From: JAITWT01 sp964439605
Lineage (GTDB): Bacteria > Pseudomonadota > Gammaproteobacteria > Burkholderiales > Burkholderiaceae_C
DNA: 30,259 bases
Direction of reading: 5' to 3'
Assembly (NCBI GenBank): GCA_964439605.1
Contig: CAYTPC010000091.1
Location: 1-30,259 of the forward strand
The translations under genes and the position numbers were made by a program. Shown here piece by piece: positions 17,879-27,058 of this stretch (position 1 is its first letter; each line of letters begins with the position of its first letter). A model generated the notes under the pieces. That model was not told the DNA's origin and searched no databases. It saw only the letters and a list, made by a program, of their open reading frames with translations.

Positions 17879-18921
17879 GAGTGCACCGCGTTCGGTTGTA
17901 CTGCAAGAATGTAGTTTGCGAGGTTGTCCGCATTCTTGCGGCTGTTTGGGTCTTTTGCAAATTTGCCTGAGTTGAGTATGCCGTAGACAATATCTACCGC
18001 CCCGAAAGTATCTTTGAAATGCGTTACCTCGTGCACCAGTGTCTGGAGCCGCGTGTCCCCGCCCAATTGGATGTCGGTGCCGTATAGCACCTTCTCATCT
18101 TCCATCTCGCAAAAATCCTGACCGATTGCGATCGTCCGGCTTTTGGTATCCGGAGCGCAGACAGCGGCGGCAGGATTAACGTCGGGGGTGGGTGAACACC
18201 CCACTGCCTTTCCCCAGGATGGTGAATGGCGAATAAAGTTGCTGCACGTCAGCGATTTCATCACGCGCAGGCACTGCAAAATGCCCTGCCGGAGATATTG
18301 GCGCAAGACCTCATCACTGGTACCGAACCAAATCTTTGCATACTGCTGATCGGAATCCGACCAACGATCAAGGGCCACGAGCCGTTGTTCAAGCTTGGCG
18401 ATAGCCTTGGCCTTGATGCTCTCGATCATCTTGCAAAACTCTTCGTTGCTCATGTTCGGGCAGATCAGCCGGGAGCCTTTCTCGTCGGTTGCGGGAGATG
18501 GCTTTCCTTCGGCGAGCTTGTTCGAAACTTCCTCCCGCTGTGCGTCGGTGAGTTCGATCCAGGTGTCCGTTGCCTCGTCCCGGACGAAGCCTGTTGCAAG
18601 ACCCAATCCGACCAAGCTTGTCGGGACAACCATGTCGTGGAATTGCGTTGGAATCAGTTTCGCACCGCAGGTGGTACGCATGCCCGCGAGGGCCACCGGA
18701 CGGCCAAAGACCTCGTAGCTCGGCTCGCCTTCGGCAATTCGTTGAATCCCATGTTTCGGACAACTCACGAGAAAACCAAGGCAGGCGATGTTTTTTCCAA
18801 AGACGCTGAAACCAGGCATGCCCTCGATGACAACCCCGCCATGTGATGTCGGGTCACCTTCCCGGATGCTTGGCCTTCCGCCACTTCCATCCTGGCCGGA
18901 TTGATACTCATACGATCCCAT
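17875..18921 (-). CDS. PAAR-domain effector with C-terminal aspzincin (M35-like) metallopeptidase
   Basis: A 348-residue fusion typical of type VI secretion cargo. Residues 16-95 form a PAAR domain (REGDPTSHGGVV, then CPKHGIQRIAEGEP and VALAGMRTTCGAKL), which would cap the VgrG spike. Residues about 180-348 match the lysine-specific, deuterolysin-like zinc peptidases: AKIWFG, then HEVTH (H297, E298, H301) and GAVDIVYG, where D310 is the expected third zinc ligand. The frame is open to 19002, but ATG 18921 has AGGAG about 10 nt upstream and begins just before the PAAR domain. No vgrG, adaptor or other secretion gene lies nearby, so it is an orphan cassette. GC content is lower than in flanking genes. 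A 6-bp hairpin lies in its leader (18978-19000). Confidence 0.88.
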   Translation of the reverse strand: MGSYEYQSGQDGSGGRPSIREGDPTSHGGVVIEGMPGFSVFGKNIACLGFLVSCPKHGIQRIAEGEPSYEVFGRPVALAGMRTTCGAKLIPTQFHDMVVPTSLVGLGLATGFVRDEATDTWIELTDAQREEVSNKLAEGKPSPATDEKGSRLICPNMSNEEFCKMIESIKAKAIAKLEQRLVALDRWSDSDQQYAKIWFGTSDEVLRQYLRQGILQCLRVMKSLTCSNFIRHSPSWGKAVGCSPTPDVNPAAAVCAPDTKSRTIAIGQDFCEMEDEKVLYGTDIQLGGDTRLQTLVHEVTHFKDTFGAVDIVYGILNSGKFAKDPNSRKNADNLANYILAVQPNAVHS

Positions 18922-19113
18922 AGAGCGATTACTCCTGCAAAGTCGAATCCCTCCCTCGGAATTTTTTGATGCGGAGCGCCTGGGCAAGGATCGTCCAGGC
19001 AAGTGCGATCGTAGCCCCGCATCCCCGGATTTGAACGCCGAGATACCTTTGGTTTAACTAACTTACGTCTTGAAATTTTTGGGGCGGCACATCAACGCCA
19101 TGCGCTCAACCCT

Positions 19114-22100
19114 TCAGTCATATTTGACCGTGTAAATCAGGTCCACCCCGTTGTGTTCGCCGGCCTGGCCGCGCAGCGTCAGGCGGCTGGTGAGGTCGTA
19201 GAAGATGAACAGTGTGCCGACCGTGCCGGCCAGGCTGCGCTCATAGGTGACGTAAAAATCATGCGCCAGGCGTTTGCCCACCGAGACGGCCGAATCGGTG
19301 AAATCGCCGTTCGTGCCGGAGCTGCGAAAACCGATCTCGTCCAGTCCGAATTGGCTTGCGAGGCTGTCGCCGCCGCCGCTGCCGAGCTTGTTCAGTAGCG
19401 CAAGCGCCGCTTGCTGGACCAGCATCGTTTCGGCGCCGCTGGTTGCGGAGGCGCGGCCGAGCATGATCCACGAAAGCGTTTCGGCATCCGGCAACGAGGG
19501 CTCCGAATACAGCTTGAGCCGCGGATGCTGCGCGCTGCCGGTGATTTGCACGCCAGCGCGCTGCGGGATGTTGGGCCGCAGCGCGAGGATATCGAGCGCC
19601 GGGTTGTCAAACGGCCCATTGAACCGCGCCATGCCGTTTTCGATATCCAGTTGCTGGCCGTAGGCGCGGTAGCGTCCTTCGACCGTGCGCACTTCCCCCG
19701 TCAGCCGCGGCACATCGCCGGTGCTGCGCGCCTGCAGTTGACCTTCCAGGCGCGTGGTGACGCCCCGGCCCTGTACCGCGAAGTCGCGGCCAAAGTCGAA
19801 CTTCAACTCGACATCCAGCGGTTTGCGCGTTCGCGCAGTGACGCGCTCGGCGGCGGCGGCCGCTTCGCGATCCTTCGCGGCCGAGCGGACCACGACATCC
19901 TTGCCCAGGCTCGATGCGGTTTCGTCGGGCAGGATGATCGCCGCGCGGTCGGCGCGCAACTGGCCGCGCACGCGGATCTGCCCCTGATCGAGCCCAGCCT
20001 GCAGATTGCCCGATAGCGTGAGTTGCCGGTCGGTGTGCGCAAGCACGCGCAGGCGGCTCAGTTCGCCTTGCAGCGCCATGTGCACAGCTTGCGTGCCTGG
20101 GTCCCAGCCGGCCTGGCCGCGCACCGTGAGCGCGCCGCCATCCTGGGCCGCTTCGCTGGCGGCGGTGCTCAAATTACCGCTGCGCCCGGCGATGCGCATC
20201 GTATTGCCCGAGCCGCCATACAGCGCGAATTCATCGAGCGTGAGCCGGTTTCCCGACAGTGTCGCGCGCAGCCGGCCGTTGCGCAGATCGATGCCTTCGA
20301 CCGCCGCGCGCAGGGCGAACTGGTCGGCGGCGATGCGGCCATTCCAGCGCGGCGCGGCGCGCGAACCGCCGAGCGTGGCGTCAACTTCGAGCGTGCCGCT
20401 GACGCGCCAGCCCGGCGGCGCGAGCATGGACCACACACCCAGCCGCGGCAGGTGTGCCTGCACCCGTGCGGCCAGCGGCGCATCTTCGGGCCAGCGCCAG
20501 CCGTCCGCGTTGTGCGCCAGCCGTGTGCTGGCTTCGGCTTGTACGGTCCCGGCGCGTTCGCTGTCCCAGGCCAGCGTGGCGCGCAAGCTTTCACCTTCGG
20601 CCGTCAGACGCAGTTGCGCCTGGCGCAGGCCAGCCGGTGTGTTCGTGCCGTTCAATTGCGCATCGGTCGTGATCTCGCTGGCGGTGCCGGTACCGGTGCT
20701 GCGCAAGCGCCGCACCAGCGCCGCCTCGCCGGCCTGTACACGGATGTCGCCGCTGCGGCGCACGAGCTGCGCCTGGGCATGCAGCGTGTCGCCCATGTCG
20801 ATGTTCCAGTCGCCGTCAAAAATCAGATCGCCGCTGACGCCCAGGCCGCGCATCGCGTCGGCTTGTCCGAAGGCATTGACCCAGCCCACCGGCAAGCCCC
20901 GCAGCTTGCCGTGCGATTGCAGCCGCAGCGCATCGCCACGCCGTATCAGGCGCAGCGGATCCCAATCGATGCGCACCGTGCCGGGCGCCGGTCCGGACAG
21001 GATCGCGCTGCCGGCGCCGGCTTGCACGTCGAGCACGGCGGAGGCGGCGCGGATCTTGGCGCTCAGCCCATGCGGCAGTTCGATCGACCACGGCGCGGCG
21101 GTGGAACCACCGGTCAATTGTGGTTGCAATGGCGGCAGCAACTGCGCGTGCAATTGCTCGATCGCCACCTGCCATTGGTCTGCCCCCGCCAGGCCGCCGC
21201 TGGCGCGGGTGTCGATGTGCAGACGGCGCGTGTCAAACGATGCATCGCCGCGCAGCACCAAGGTGGCGCGCGTCAGGCTGCCCGAGAGTTCGGCGTGCAC
21301 CGTTTGCAGCGCCGTGGACGGCGCGCCCTTGCGTTGAAGTTCGAAGCGCGGCACGTCAAGCGTGGCCTGCAGCGTGGGCTCCGCTCCGCGTGCCGCAGGC
21401 GCCGCCGATGAGGCGATACGATCGCGGATGGTCTGCCATCCACCTTGCCAACGCGCGTTCAGGCGCGTGCTGCCTTGCATGGCGCTGTCAGCCAGCGCAT
21501 CCGAAACCACGGGCAGTATGCGCAGCCACTGGTGCAGCGCAGCCGCATCGCTGATGTGCGCGTCGAGTATGCCGCGGCCATCGGCTGGCGCCATGCTGCC
21601 GGCGAGTTTGAGCGCGGCGCCGGGCGCGTTGAACGCCAGCTCGCCGCTGCCGGCCTGCTTTGCGGTGTCATAGCTTGCCTTGCCTTCAAGCCGGGCGTGT
21701 TCGGTTTGCACCTGCAAGCGCGCGAGGGTCAGCACTTGATCCTGCCAGCGGCCCTGTGCCACGAGGCGGCGCAGTTGCAACCCAGGCGGCTGCGCGCGGC
21801 TGCCGCCGGTGCGGGCTTCCAGCTCGGTGTCGAACACGATCGCTTCGCCGTCCTGCCGCGCACTGGCTTTGCCACTGATCGGCGCTCCGGCGAATCGCCC
21901 GTGCAATGCGCCGGGCTGCACCTGCTCCACCGTCGCCTGTACCTGCCATGGCTGCGAGGATTGCGAGGATTGCGATGGCGACCAGCGGCCTTGCGCCTCG
22001 ATGCGCCCGCCGCCCGCGTCGATACGCGCACGCCGGATCGTCCAACTGTCACCGTCATAACCGAAAGCGCCTTCCAGGCGCGCGATCGGCAGCCGCCCGG

Positions 22101-23130
22101 CATCCCAGGCGCCGGGTACGTCGTTGCGCAATGCGACGCGGCCTTGCCATGACGAAGGGCCGGTGGCGTTGTCGGGGCTGAGGTCGAGGGCGCCGCTCAG
22201 GCGCATGGCCGGGGCCTGCGGCCAGAAGTTTGCCGGGCTGATGTTCTCAAGCGTGGCGTGCGCCTCGACCACCGGCTGTGGCGCCCAAGGCGCGAGCGTG
22301 GCCTGCGCCTGAGCCTGCATCGCCAGTGCATCTTTGGCGGGCTGCGCGCCGGGGTGCACGTTGGCGTCGATCCGCAGCCGTGCATCGGCGCCGGCCAGCG
22401 TGCCGGCGGCGCTGACCCTGGCCAGCAGCTCGACCGCTTCCCCCTGTGAGACGGGCACTTCTGCGTGGCCGTCGATCTGCGCTTCCAGCGCCATCGGCGC
22501 CGCGCCTTGCAGCGTGGCGCGGGCACTGTAGCGGCCATCCGCGATGGCGACTTCATCGAGCACGAAGCGGTGCTGCGTATCGGCATGCTGGTAGTGATAG
22601 CGCCCCGCGAGCGCGCTGGCTTCGAAGGCCGGAGGGCCCACCCAGCGCAGCCGATCGATGCGCCAGGGCAGATCGACCTCAAACGGCAACGTCAGCTCTT
22701 GCAGAGGAACGGTCGGCGTGTCGTCACCGGGGCCGCGGCGTTCGATCTGCAATTGCGCCAGATGGATTTGGCTGAACTGCAGTTGACGCCGCAGCAGCGG
22801 TCCGAGCTGCCAGCCGATGCGTGCGTCGTGCACCTCGACCGCGAGCGTGTCGCTCTGCCAGCGCAGCCAGCCAATGCGTCCGCCCCGGCGCAGCGAGCCG
22901 CTGACGTCCCGCGACTGGAGCGACTGCCCGGCGGGCAAATACTGCCCCGCCTGCGCGAGCACGAAAGCCAGCGAGCGGTCCGACCCGATCCACCACCAGA
23001 GGGCCGCCAGTGCGATGGCCAGCAGCAGGATCAATGACGCCAGCAGCGAGAAAATGATGCGCCGGTAGCGCCGCGGCGGCCGTCCCGAAGATGTTTGCGG
23101 CGGCGCGGTGGTTGCGGGTGCTTGCGTCAT
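19114..23130 (-). CDS. tamB: Translocation and assembly module inner-membrane protein TamB
   Basis: TamB is an AsmA-like protein that spans the periplasm from an inner-membrane anchor and works with TamA in outer-membrane protein insertion and probably lipid transport. It has 1338 residues. A cytoplasmic Pro/Arg-rich tail and one membrane helix (about 25-48) precede a very long beta-rich region. The C-terminal TamB (DUF490) domain holds DVPRLTGEVRTVEGRYRAYG and ends LTLRGQAGEHNGVDLIYTVKYD, a characteristic terminus. AAGG lies 7 nt before the ATG. It follows tamA by 84 bp on the same strand, the standard pairing. Confidence 0.95.
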   Translation of the reverse strand: MTQAPATTAPPQTSSGRPPRRYRRIIFSLLASLILLLAIALAALWWWIGSDRSLAFVLAQAGQYLPAGQSLQSRDVSGSLRRGGRIGWLRWQSDTLAVEVHDARIGWQLGPLLRRQLQFSQIHLAQLQIERRGPGDDTPTVPLQELTLPFEVDLPWRIDRLRWVGPPAFEASALAGRYHYQHADTQHRFVLDEVAIADGRYSARATLQGAAPMALEAQIDGHAEVPVSQGEAVELLARVSAAGTLAGADARLRIDANVHPGAQPAKDALAMQAQAQATLAPWAPQPVVEAHATLENISPANFWPQAPAMRLSGALDLSPDNATGPSSWQGRVALRNDVPGAWDAGRLPIARLEGAFGYDGDSWTIRRARIDAGGGRIEAQGRWSPSQSSQSSQPWQVQATVEQVQPGALHGRFAGAPISGKASARQDGEAIVFDTELEARTGGSRAQPPGLQLRRLVAQGRWQDQVLTLARLQVQTEHARLEGKASYDTAKQAGSGELAFNAPGAALKLAGSMAPADGRGILDAHISDAAALHQWLRILPVVSDALADSAMQGSTRLNARWQGGWQTIRDRIASSAAPAARGAEPTLQATLDVPRFELQRKGAPSTALQTVHAELSGSLTRATLVLRGDASFDTRRLHIDTRASGGLAGADQWQVAIEQLHAQLLPPLQPQLTGGSTAAPWSIELPHGLSAKIRAASAVLDVQAGAGSAILSGPAPGTVRIDWDPLRLIRRGDALRLQSHGKLRGLPVGWVNAFGQADAMRGLGVSGDLIFDGDWNIDMGDTLHAQAQLVRRSGDIRVQAGEAALVRRLRSTGTGTASEITTDAQLNGTNTPAGLRQAQLRLTAEGESLRATLAWDSERAGTVQAEASTRLAHNADGWRWPEDAPLAARVQAHLPRLGVWSMLAPPGWRVSGTLEVDATLGGSRAAPRWNGRIAADQFALRAAVEGIDLRNGRLRATLSGNRLTLDEFALYGGSGNTMRIAGRSGNLSTAASEAAQDGGALTVRGQAGWDPGTQAVHMALQGELSRLRVLAHTDRQLTLSGNLQAGLDQGQIRVRGQLRADRAAIILPDETASSLGKDVVVRSAAKDREAAAAAERVTARTRKPLDVELKFDFGRDFAVQGRGVTTRLEGQLQARSTGDVPRLTGEVRTVEGRYRAYGQQLDIENGMARFNGPFDNPALDILALRPNIPQRAGVQITGSAQHPRLKLYSEPSLPDAETLSWIMLGRASATSGAETMLVQQAALALLNKLGSGGGDSLASQFGLDEIGFRSSGTNGDFTDSAVSVGKRLAHDFYVTYERSLAGTVGTLFIFYDLTSRLTLRGQAGEHNGVDLIYTVKYD

Positions 23131-23214
23131 CGTGCGCCTTGGAGCCTGTTCATGATCGTCTCCAACGGCCCGATTGCGATCCCATGCGGCATTGAATCAA
23201 TCATCAACAAGCTC

Positions 23215-25101
23215 TTAAAAATTGAAACCCACCCGCAGGTGCAGACGGAGTTTCTTCACGTCGACACCGTAGGCCAGATCGGCCTGCACCGGGCCGAAGG
23301 GGCTGCGCCAGCGCACGCCGACGCCCACGCCGACCTTTGGCCGCAGGCTATTGACTTTGTCGGAGACCGCGCCGGCATCCACGAAGGCGGCGCCTTCCAA
23401 ATCGGTGAGCTTGCCGTCGCGCACGATCGGGTACTGGTATTCGAGACTCGCCACTTCGAGGTAGCGGCCCGCTTCGATCAGGCCGGCTGCGTTGGTCACG
23501 CCGATCTGCCGGTAGCTGTAGCCGCGCACGGTGGTGTCGCCGCCGGTCAGGAACATCTGCGTGGTCGGGATCTGCGCGCTGTTTTTCGCGACGATGGCGC
23601 CGCCTTCCAGGCGCAGCGCGAACCGGCTGCGCCGCGCGGCGGACCTGGGGCCATCGGCGCCGCCCAGCGGCAGGATGTTCAACCAGCGTGCATAGGTGCG
23701 CGTATAGGGAAGCCGCTCGCCGATCAGCGTGTAGCCGGTGCCCAGTTCCAGCGCCAGGCCCCAGCCGCGCGCCGGCATGGTGACGTTGTCGAAGTAACGG
23801 CCGGTCCAGCCCCAATTCAGGGTCAGCGCCGAAGCCGAAGGAGGCGGATCGATGCCCCTGTTGTTTGCATAGTCATATTGCAGGAACAGGCTGCGGTCGA
23901 TACGGTTGCTGGCCTTGTTGCGGCCAAAACGCGCGCGCACGCTGTTGATCGTGTAGCTGCCCGCGTTTTCCTGGCGCTGCATCTGGCCTGACGAAAACCA
24001 GCGCCAGCCGTTGTCGTCGGGCAGCGCGCTCCACTCGGAGCCCAGCAGCTTGTTGTTCTTGTCGTAAGACAAACGCGACACCGCGCGCCAGCCCAGCAGC
24101 GGCAGGCGGTTGTAGATGTGGTCCAGGCTCAGGCGCACGCCGTTGTCAGAGGTGAAGCCGATACCGGCCACGAGCTTTTGCAGCGGCGCCTCGCGCAGGT
24201 GCGCGATCACCGGCGCGAACTGCGGATCGACGCCATCGGAGGTGTCCAGCATGAGGAAGGCCGAGTCGTAATAGCCGCTCGATGCAAGGCGTTGCTGCGC
24301 GTCAAGCAGTTGCTGCTGGTCGTAATCGGAGCCGGTGGGCAGGCGCGCGATGCGGCGCACGCCGTCAGCGTCGTAGCGTTCGGCGCCACGCACGTCCAGC
24401 AGGCCGAAACGATAGGCCGGGCCCGAATCGTAGGTCGCGCTCAGCGAAGCCTTTTGCGTGTCGGCATCGACGTCGGCGCGGCTGGCCGCAAGGCTTGCCG
24501 TCGGATAGCGCCTGGCCGCAAGGCTATGCAGCAGCGCCGACTTGGCGTCGTCCCAGCCTTCCTGCGTGAATATCTGGCCCGACGGCAGCTTCCACCGGCC
24601 GCGCAGCGCGCGTTCGCGCCGGGGGGACTGCGAATCCTGCGTGATCGCGCCGGTGAAGTCGATCTGCACCTTGTCAATGTGCGTCGGCGGGCCGGGTTCG
24701 ACCTCGATCAGAACTTCGTGCGGCGCTTTCTTGTCGTCGGGCGTATCGCGCAGTTCGAGCGTGATCGTCGGCGTGAAATAGCCCAGCGTCGCCATCTGTT
24801 CGCGGGCGTCGGCTTCGGCTGCGACCATCAGGCGCGAGATTTCATCGAGCGCCAGATCGTCAAGCGTGCGATAGCGCTGGATGCTCAGGTGGGTTTCGAG
24901 GTGCTCGCGCACCGCGTCGGGGGCCTGGACGCGCACGCTAAATGCATCGCGCTTGCCGCTCGCACCGGTTTGCGCCGCATCGTCGGCCGATGCGCCGGTG
25001 CGCGCCGGCCACAAACTGCCGCACCCCTGCAACAGGAGCGCACAAGAAATCGCCATGGCAGATACCAAGGCCGGTATGCGCCACTGCCCCGCCTCATGCA
25101 T
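23215..25101 (-). CDS. tamA: Outer-membrane assembly protein TamA (Omp85/BamA family)
   Basis: TamA is the 16-strand outer-membrane barrel partner of TamB. From ATG 25101 it has 628 residues: a signal peptide, three POTRA domains (about 50-260) and the barrel. The Omp85 hallmark VRGYSYR lies in strand-linking loop L6 and the protein ends in Phe (LHLRVGFNF). The signal ends ALLLQGCGSLW, which resembles a lipobox (LQGC), so the mature N-terminus may be lipidated; the Gln at -2 makes this uncertain. The frame is open to a TTG at 25197, which would overlap the upstream gene. No start has a clear ribosome binding site, so the start is uncertain. It lies 64 bp after the VWA gene. Confidence 0.93.
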   Translation of the reverse strand: MHEAGQWRIPALVSAMAISCALLLQGCGSLWPARTGASADDAAQTGASGKRDAFSVRVQAPDAVREHLETHLSIQRYRTLDDLALDEISRLMVAAEADAREQMATLGYFTPTITLELRDTPDDKKAPHEVLIEVEPGPPTHIDKVQIDFTGAITQDSQSPRRERALRGRWKLPSGQIFTQEGWDDAKSALLHSLAARRYPTASLAASRADVDADTQKASLSATYDSGPAYRFGLLDVRGAERYDADGVRRIARLPTGSDYDQQQLLDAQQRLASSGYYDSAFLMLDTSDGVDPQFAPVIAHLREAPLQKLVAGIGFTSDNGVRLSLDHIYNRLPLLGWRAVSRLSYDKNNKLLGSEWSALPDDNGWRWFSSGQMQRQENAGSYTINSVRARFGRNKASNRIDRSLFLQYDYANNRGIDPPPSASALTLNWGWTGRYFDNVTMPARGWGLALELGTGYTLIGERLPYTRTYARWLNILPLGGADGPRSAARRSRFALRLEGGAIVAKNSAQIPTTQMFLTGGDTTVRGYSYRQIGVTNAAGLIEAGRYLEVASLEYQYPIVRDGKLTDLEGAAFVDAGAVSDKVNSLRPKVGVGVGVRWRSPFGPVQADLAYGVDVKKLRLHLRVGFNF

Positions 25102-25165
25102 CCGGCGGTTCTGGCATTGGCTGAGATTTGCGCCTCGGCTTTGCCCGAGCATGAGGGCTACGCGG

Positions 25166-26353
25166 TCATTTGGACAACATGCGCATCGCGTCTTCAAGCC
25201 CGCGCAGCGTCAGCGGATACATGCGATACGACATCAATTGCTGGATGACGGAAATGCTCTGGCGGTACTGCCACACGCCCTGCGGCTCGGGGTTGATCCA
25301 CGCGAACTTGGGAAAGGCGTGCGTCAGGCGCTGCAGCCATTCGGCGCCCGGCTCTTCGTTGTTGTATTCGACGCTGCCGCCCGGCTGCATGATCTCGTAG
25401 GGGCTCATCGTGGCGTCGCCGACGAACACGAGTTTGTAATCCTTGTTGTACTTGCGGATGATGTCCCAGGTCGGGAATTTCTCTGAATAGCGGCGGCGGT
25501 TGTTCTTCCACATGAAGTCATAAACGCAGTTGTGGAAGTAATAAAACTCCAGGTGCTTGAACTCGGCCTTGACGGCTGAAAACAGCTCCTCCATCCGGTG
25601 CACGTGCTCGTCCATCGTGCCGCCCACGTCCATGAGCAGCAGCACCTTGACGTTGTTGTGGCGCTCCGGGCGCATGCGGATGTCGAGCCAGCCCGCGTTG
25701 GCGGCGGTACGGCTGATCGTCTCGTCCAGATCGAGTTCGTTTTCATGGCCCTCGCGCGCGAACTTGCGCAGCCGCCGCAGCGCCACCTTGATGTTGCGCG
25801 TGCCCAATTCCTGGCTGTCGTCGTAGTCCTTGTAGGCGCGTTGCTCCCACACCTTGACGGCGCTTTTGTTGCCGCCCTTGCCGCCGATGCGGATGCCCTG
25901 CGGGTTGTAGCCGCCGTGCCCGAAAGGGCTGGTGCCGCCGGTGCCGATCCACTTGCTGCCGCCTTCGTGGCGCTCCTTCTGCTCTTCCAGGCGCTTTTTG
26001 AGCGTTTCCATCAGCTCGTCCCAGCCCATCTTCTCGATCTTGGCTTTTTCTTCGGCGCTGAGTTCGCGCTCCAGCACCTTGCGCAGCCAATCGGCGGGAA
26101 TTTCCTTGCGGAAGTCGGCCAGCATCTCCACGCCCTTGAAGTAGGCGGCAAAGGCGCGGTCGAACTTGTCGAAGTGCTTCTCATCCTTGACCAGCGCGGT
26201 GCGCGAGAGGAAGTAGAAGTCGTCCATGCTGAAAGCGTCGTCCGAGTTCGGACCGACCACATCGGCCTTGAGCGCCTCCAGCAGCGTGAGGTACTCCTTG
26301 ACCGACACCGACAGCTTGGCCGCGCGCAGGGTATAGAAAAAATCGATCAGCAT
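25166..26353 (-). CDS. VWA domain-containing CoxE-like protein
   Basis: A 395-residue cytoplasmic protein of the CoxE-like von Willebrand A family. The N-terminal helical part (about 1-130) is followed by a glycine-rich stretch (GTGGTSPFGHGGYNPQG, about 137-153) and a C-terminal VWA domain. The metal-site motif reads D242-V-G-G-T246 where a canonical one reads DxSxS, a variation I believe is normal in this family. Such proteins usually work with a MoxR-type AAA+ ATPase to mature or insert cofactors in client enzymes; no such ATPase lies in the window, and the upstream gene is an acetyltransferase. The ATG at 26353 has a GAGGG about 8 nt ahead. Two tandem 16-bp repeats lie in its leader. The client is unknown. 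Confidence 0.88.
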   Translation of the reverse strand: MLIDFFYTLRAAKLSVSVKEYLTLLEALKADVVGPNSDDAFSMDDFYFLSRTALVKDEKHFDKFDRAFAAYFKGVEMLADFRKEIPADWLRKVLERELSAEEKAKIEKMGWDELMETLKKRLEEQKERHEGGSKWIGTGGTSPFGHGGYNPQGIRIGGKGGNKSAVKVWEQRAYKDYDDSQELGTRNIKVALRRLRKFAREGHENELDLDETISRTAANAGWLDIRMRPERHNNVKVLLLMDVGGTMDEHVHRMEELFSAVKAEFKHLEFYYFHNCVYDFMWKNNRRRYSEKFPTWDIIRKYNKDYKLVFVGDATMSPYEIMQPGGSVEYNNEEPGAEWLQRLTHAFPKFAWINPEPQGVWQYRQSISVIQQLMSYRMYPLTLRGLEDAMRMLSK

Positions 26354-26370
26354 CCGTGCACCCTCATTTT

Positions 26371-26402
26371 CCAGGTTGAGTCACTACCAGGTTCAATCAC
26401 TA
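26371..26402. repeat. Two tandem 16-bp direct repeats upstream of the VWA gene
   Basis: CCAGGTTGAGTCACTA (26371-26386) is followed directly by CCAGGTTCAATCACTA (26387-26402), with 14 of 16 positions identical. They lie 18 bp before the VWA start. A TATAGT on the minus strand (26404-26399) overlaps the end of the second copy and could be a -10, although I see no matching -35. A regulator binding site is possible. Confidence 0.6.
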
Positions 26403-26445
26403 TATCGGCGATTCGGTAGATTTTCTGGCATTGGGCGGATCTGCG

Positions 26446-27054
26446 CTAATTGGGCGGGTTGTTACGCGGCTTGTCGAGCAGGTAAAGCAGATGCGCCCTG
26501 ACTTCAGGCCATTCGCCCGCGCGCAAGCTGTACATCACGGTGTCGCGGATGGTGCCGTCACGCCGCAGCGCATGGCCGCGGATCACGCCATCTTTTTTCG
26601 CGCCCAGCCGTTCGATGGCGCGCTGCGAGGCGAAGTTGAAGTTATCGGTGCGCCAGCCCACCACATGACAGCCGAGCGTATCGAAAGCATGTTCCATCAG
26701 CAGCAGCTTGCAGGTGGTGTTGACATGCGTGCGCTGCATGCGCTTGGCATACCAGGTGTAGCCGATCTCCACGCGCTTCACCGCAGGCAAGATGTCGTGG
26801 TAGCTCGTGCTGCCCAGCACCGCGCCGCTGGCCTCGTCGATCACGGCAAAGGGAAACCGGGTCGCGGCTTCGCGCATCTGCAAAGCGGTTTCGATGTAGG
26901 CGCGGGTTTCATCCGGCGCCGGCACGCCGGTGACACGGATGTTCCACAACTGCCCATCGGCGGCGGCCTCGCGCAGGCCGGCTTCGTGCGCCAGGCTCAG
27001 AGGCACGAGCCGGACGCCGCGGGCAGCAAGGGTGATCGGTTCCACGAAGGCCAT
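26446..27054 (-). CDS. GNAT acetyltransferase, RimJ/RimL-like
   Basis: A 202-residue GNAT-fold N-acetyltransferase using acetyl-CoA. The order of elements (GVRLVPLSLAH start, FPFAVIDEASGAVLGSTSYHDI, VEIGYTWYAKRMQRTHVNT, HAFDTLGCHVVGWRTDNFNFASQRAIERLGAKKDGVIR) matches the RimJ/RimL family, which acetylates protein N-termini or small molecules. Substrate is unknown. AAGGA lies 7-11 nt before the ATG. An upstream sequence is perfectly complementary to this ribosome binding site (27059-27100). It lies 92 bp before the VWA gene and may share its transcript. Confidence 0.9.
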   Translation of the reverse strand: MAFVEPITLAARGVRLVPLSLAHEAGLREAAADGQLWNIRVTGVPAPDETRAYIETALQMREAATRFPFAVIDEASGAVLGSTSYHDILPAVKRVEIGYTWYAKRMQRTHVNTTCKLLLMEHAFDTLGCHVVGWRTDNFNFASQRAIERLGAKKDGVIRGHALRRDGTIRDTVMYSLRAGEWPEVRAHLLYLLDKPRNNPPN

Positions 27055-27058
27055 GCTT

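Noticed and set aside
19027..19036. tRNA T-arm-like sequence (reverse strand GTTCAAATCC)
   Set aside because: The flanking bases do not form a T-stem, and no acceptor or anticodon arm is present, so it is not a tRNA or a convincing tRNA fragment.
20006..21411. Two overlapping 440-460-codon open frames antisense to tamB
   Set aside because: Both are shadows of a long GC-rich gene, with Arg/Ser/Ala-dominated translations, no ribosome binding sites and no domain.
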